DNA from: CAYQCE01 sp964415885
Lineage (GTDB): Bacteria; Zixibacteria; MSB-5A5; JAABVY01; JAHJOQ01
Direction of reading: 5' to 3'
NCBI GenBank assembly: GCA_964415885.1
Contig: CAYQCE010000090.1
Coordinates: forward strand, 1-7,304
Length of the DNA: 7,304 nucleotides
This document shows, in pieces, positions 6,756 to 7,304 of the stretch. Within the stretch, counting starts at the first letter, position 1. Every line of letters starts with the position of its first letter. The position numbers and the translations under genes are program-made. The notes beneath the pieces are model-generated. The model made no database searches and was not told the origin of the DNA. It saw nothing but the letters and a program-made list of their open reading frames with translations.

Positions 6756-7259
6756 ATGAACTACGAATACAGATACAAGGGCGATGATTACTCTATCATG
6801 CTGCAGAAAGCCGAAGAGGGATTCAAGCTTACCTACAGTGATACTGAAGTCCCGCTTGTCGCGTTGAAGGTCGACGACCATACTTTCATGCTCAGCGCTA
6901 ACGGCGTCAAGAAGATCGTGTATGTAGCGCAGACCGACGGCAAGATATACGTGCATGTCGACGGCTCGGTGCATGTCCTCGAGGATATCGTGGCGCAGGA
7001 GCAGGAGGCAGGCGGTGCCGAGGAGATAATGGACGGCGTCCAGAAGATCAAGGCGCCGATGCCCGGGAAGGTTGTCAAGATTCCGGTCGAAGAAGATCAG
7101 CAAGTCGCGGCTGGTACAGCCGTCTGTATAGTCGAGGCGATGAAGATGGAGAACGTGGTGATCGCGAAGATCGACGGCGTAATCAAGAACGTGGCATTTA
7201 AGGCGGGCGACCTCGTAGACACCGACGCAGTCATTCTGGAGATAGTCGCGGAAGAGTAA
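6756..7259 (+). CDS. biotin carboxyl carrier protein with N-terminal BT-like domain
   Basis: This 167-residue protein carries biotin between the biotin carboxylase and the carboxyltransferase. The C-terminal biotinyl domain spans about 96-165 with APMPGKVVKI (100-109) and the biotinylation motif EAMKMENV (127-134); Lys130 (codon 7143-7145) is the predicted biotin site. Residues 1-78 form a run of short predicted beta strands that resembles the BT domain that joins the two halves of fused alpha subunits and docks on the beta subunit. A linker rich in Glu, Ala and Gln (about 79-93) separates the two parts. The gene starts one base after the biotin carboxylase stop, with GGGG at 6745-6748 as ribosome binding site, so the two should be made in balance. 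A biotin ligase is needed but is not in the window. The BT assignment is by pattern only. Confidence 0.9.
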   Translation: MNYEYRYKGDDYSIMLQKAEEGFKLTYSDTEVPLVALKVDDHTFMLSANGVKKIVYVAQTDGKIYVHVDGSVHVLEDIVAQEQEAGGAEEIMDGVQKIKAPMPGKVVKIPVEEDQQVAAGTAVCIVEAMKMENVVIAKIDGVIKNVAFKAGDLVDTDAVILEIVAEE

Positions 7260-7304
7260 AACGGCGCGAGTTGAGTAGGGCACAACCCTTTAGCGGTTCT
7301 GCCA

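Larger units (their letters stand above)
186..7259 (+). other. putative seven-gene operon: HMG-CoA module plus methylcrotonyl-CoA carboxylase/hydratase module
   Basis: Seven genes run in one direction with junctions of 10 nt, 1-nt overlap, 3 nt, 9 nt, 14 nt and 1 nt. No internal gap could hold a terminator, and none has a convincing promoter. Their predicted products act on neighbouring metabolites joined at HMG-CoA. Co-transcription is inferred from spacing. The 45 nt after the last stop show no strong terminator, so the operon may continue past the window. Confidence 0.8.

Noticed and set aside
6663..7283. Open frame of 206 codons on the minus strand
   Set aside because: It covers the biotin carrier gene in antisense; its Asp-, His-, Leu- and Arg-rich product resembles no family I know, and the sense gene is certain from its biotinylation motif.
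7276..7298. Possible terminator hairpin after the last gene (AGGG-CACAA-CCCT, or AACC/GGTT)
   Set aside because: The stems are only 4 bp and no run of T longer than three follows, so it is too weak to call.

Overview
The window holds seven genes, all on the + strand and packed almost end to end from 186 to 7259 (gaps of 10, -1, 3, 9, 14 and 1 nt). They read as a single operon preceded by a 185-nt AT-richer leader. Every protein looks full length and keeps its main catalytic residues. No RNA genes, mobile elements, CRISPR arrays or long repeats were seen.

Region 1 (186-2816) is a three-gene module: an archaeal-type 3-hydroxy-3-methylglutaryl-CoA (HMG-CoA) synthase, a thiolase of the SCP2/archaeal type, and a small DUF35/OB-fold protein. 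In archaea these three proteins form one complex that passes acetoacetyl-CoA from thiolase to HMG-CoA synthase. The DUF35 protein here has lost three of the four cysteines of its usual zinc ribbon.

Region 2 (2820-7259) is a set of leucine/isovalerate-catabolism (liu-type) genes: a methylcrotonyl-CoA carboxylase carboxyltransferase (beta) subunit, a LiuC-type methylglutaconyl-CoA hydratase, a biotin carboxylase and a separate biotin carrier protein. The carrier keeps an N-terminal region that looks like the BT domain. The usual fused alpha subunit is therefore encoded as two proteins.

The two regions meet at HMG-CoA. Methylcrotonyl-CoA carboxylase plus the hydratase interconvert 3-methylcrotonyl-CoA and HMG-CoA; HMG-CoA synthase plus thiolase interconvert HMG-CoA and three acetyl-CoA. 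The enzyme normally used to cleave HMG-CoA in leucine breakdown, HMG-CoA lyase, is absent from the window. The operon thus suggests either a lyase-free degradation route ending in acetyl-CoA, or the reverse: synthesis of branched C5-CoA units from acetyl-CoA. Direction cannot be decided from sequence alone. This is the most interesting point in the window.

Organism: Shine-Dalgarno-like sites (GAGGTG, GGAGGTGG), ATG starts, a possible sigma70-like promoter, a liu-type gene set and GC content of roughly the mid-50s by eye suggest a bacterium, probably an anaerobe or environmental lineage carrying an archaeal-type HMG-CoA module. An archaeon is not excluded. Phylum cannot be assigned from the sequence.
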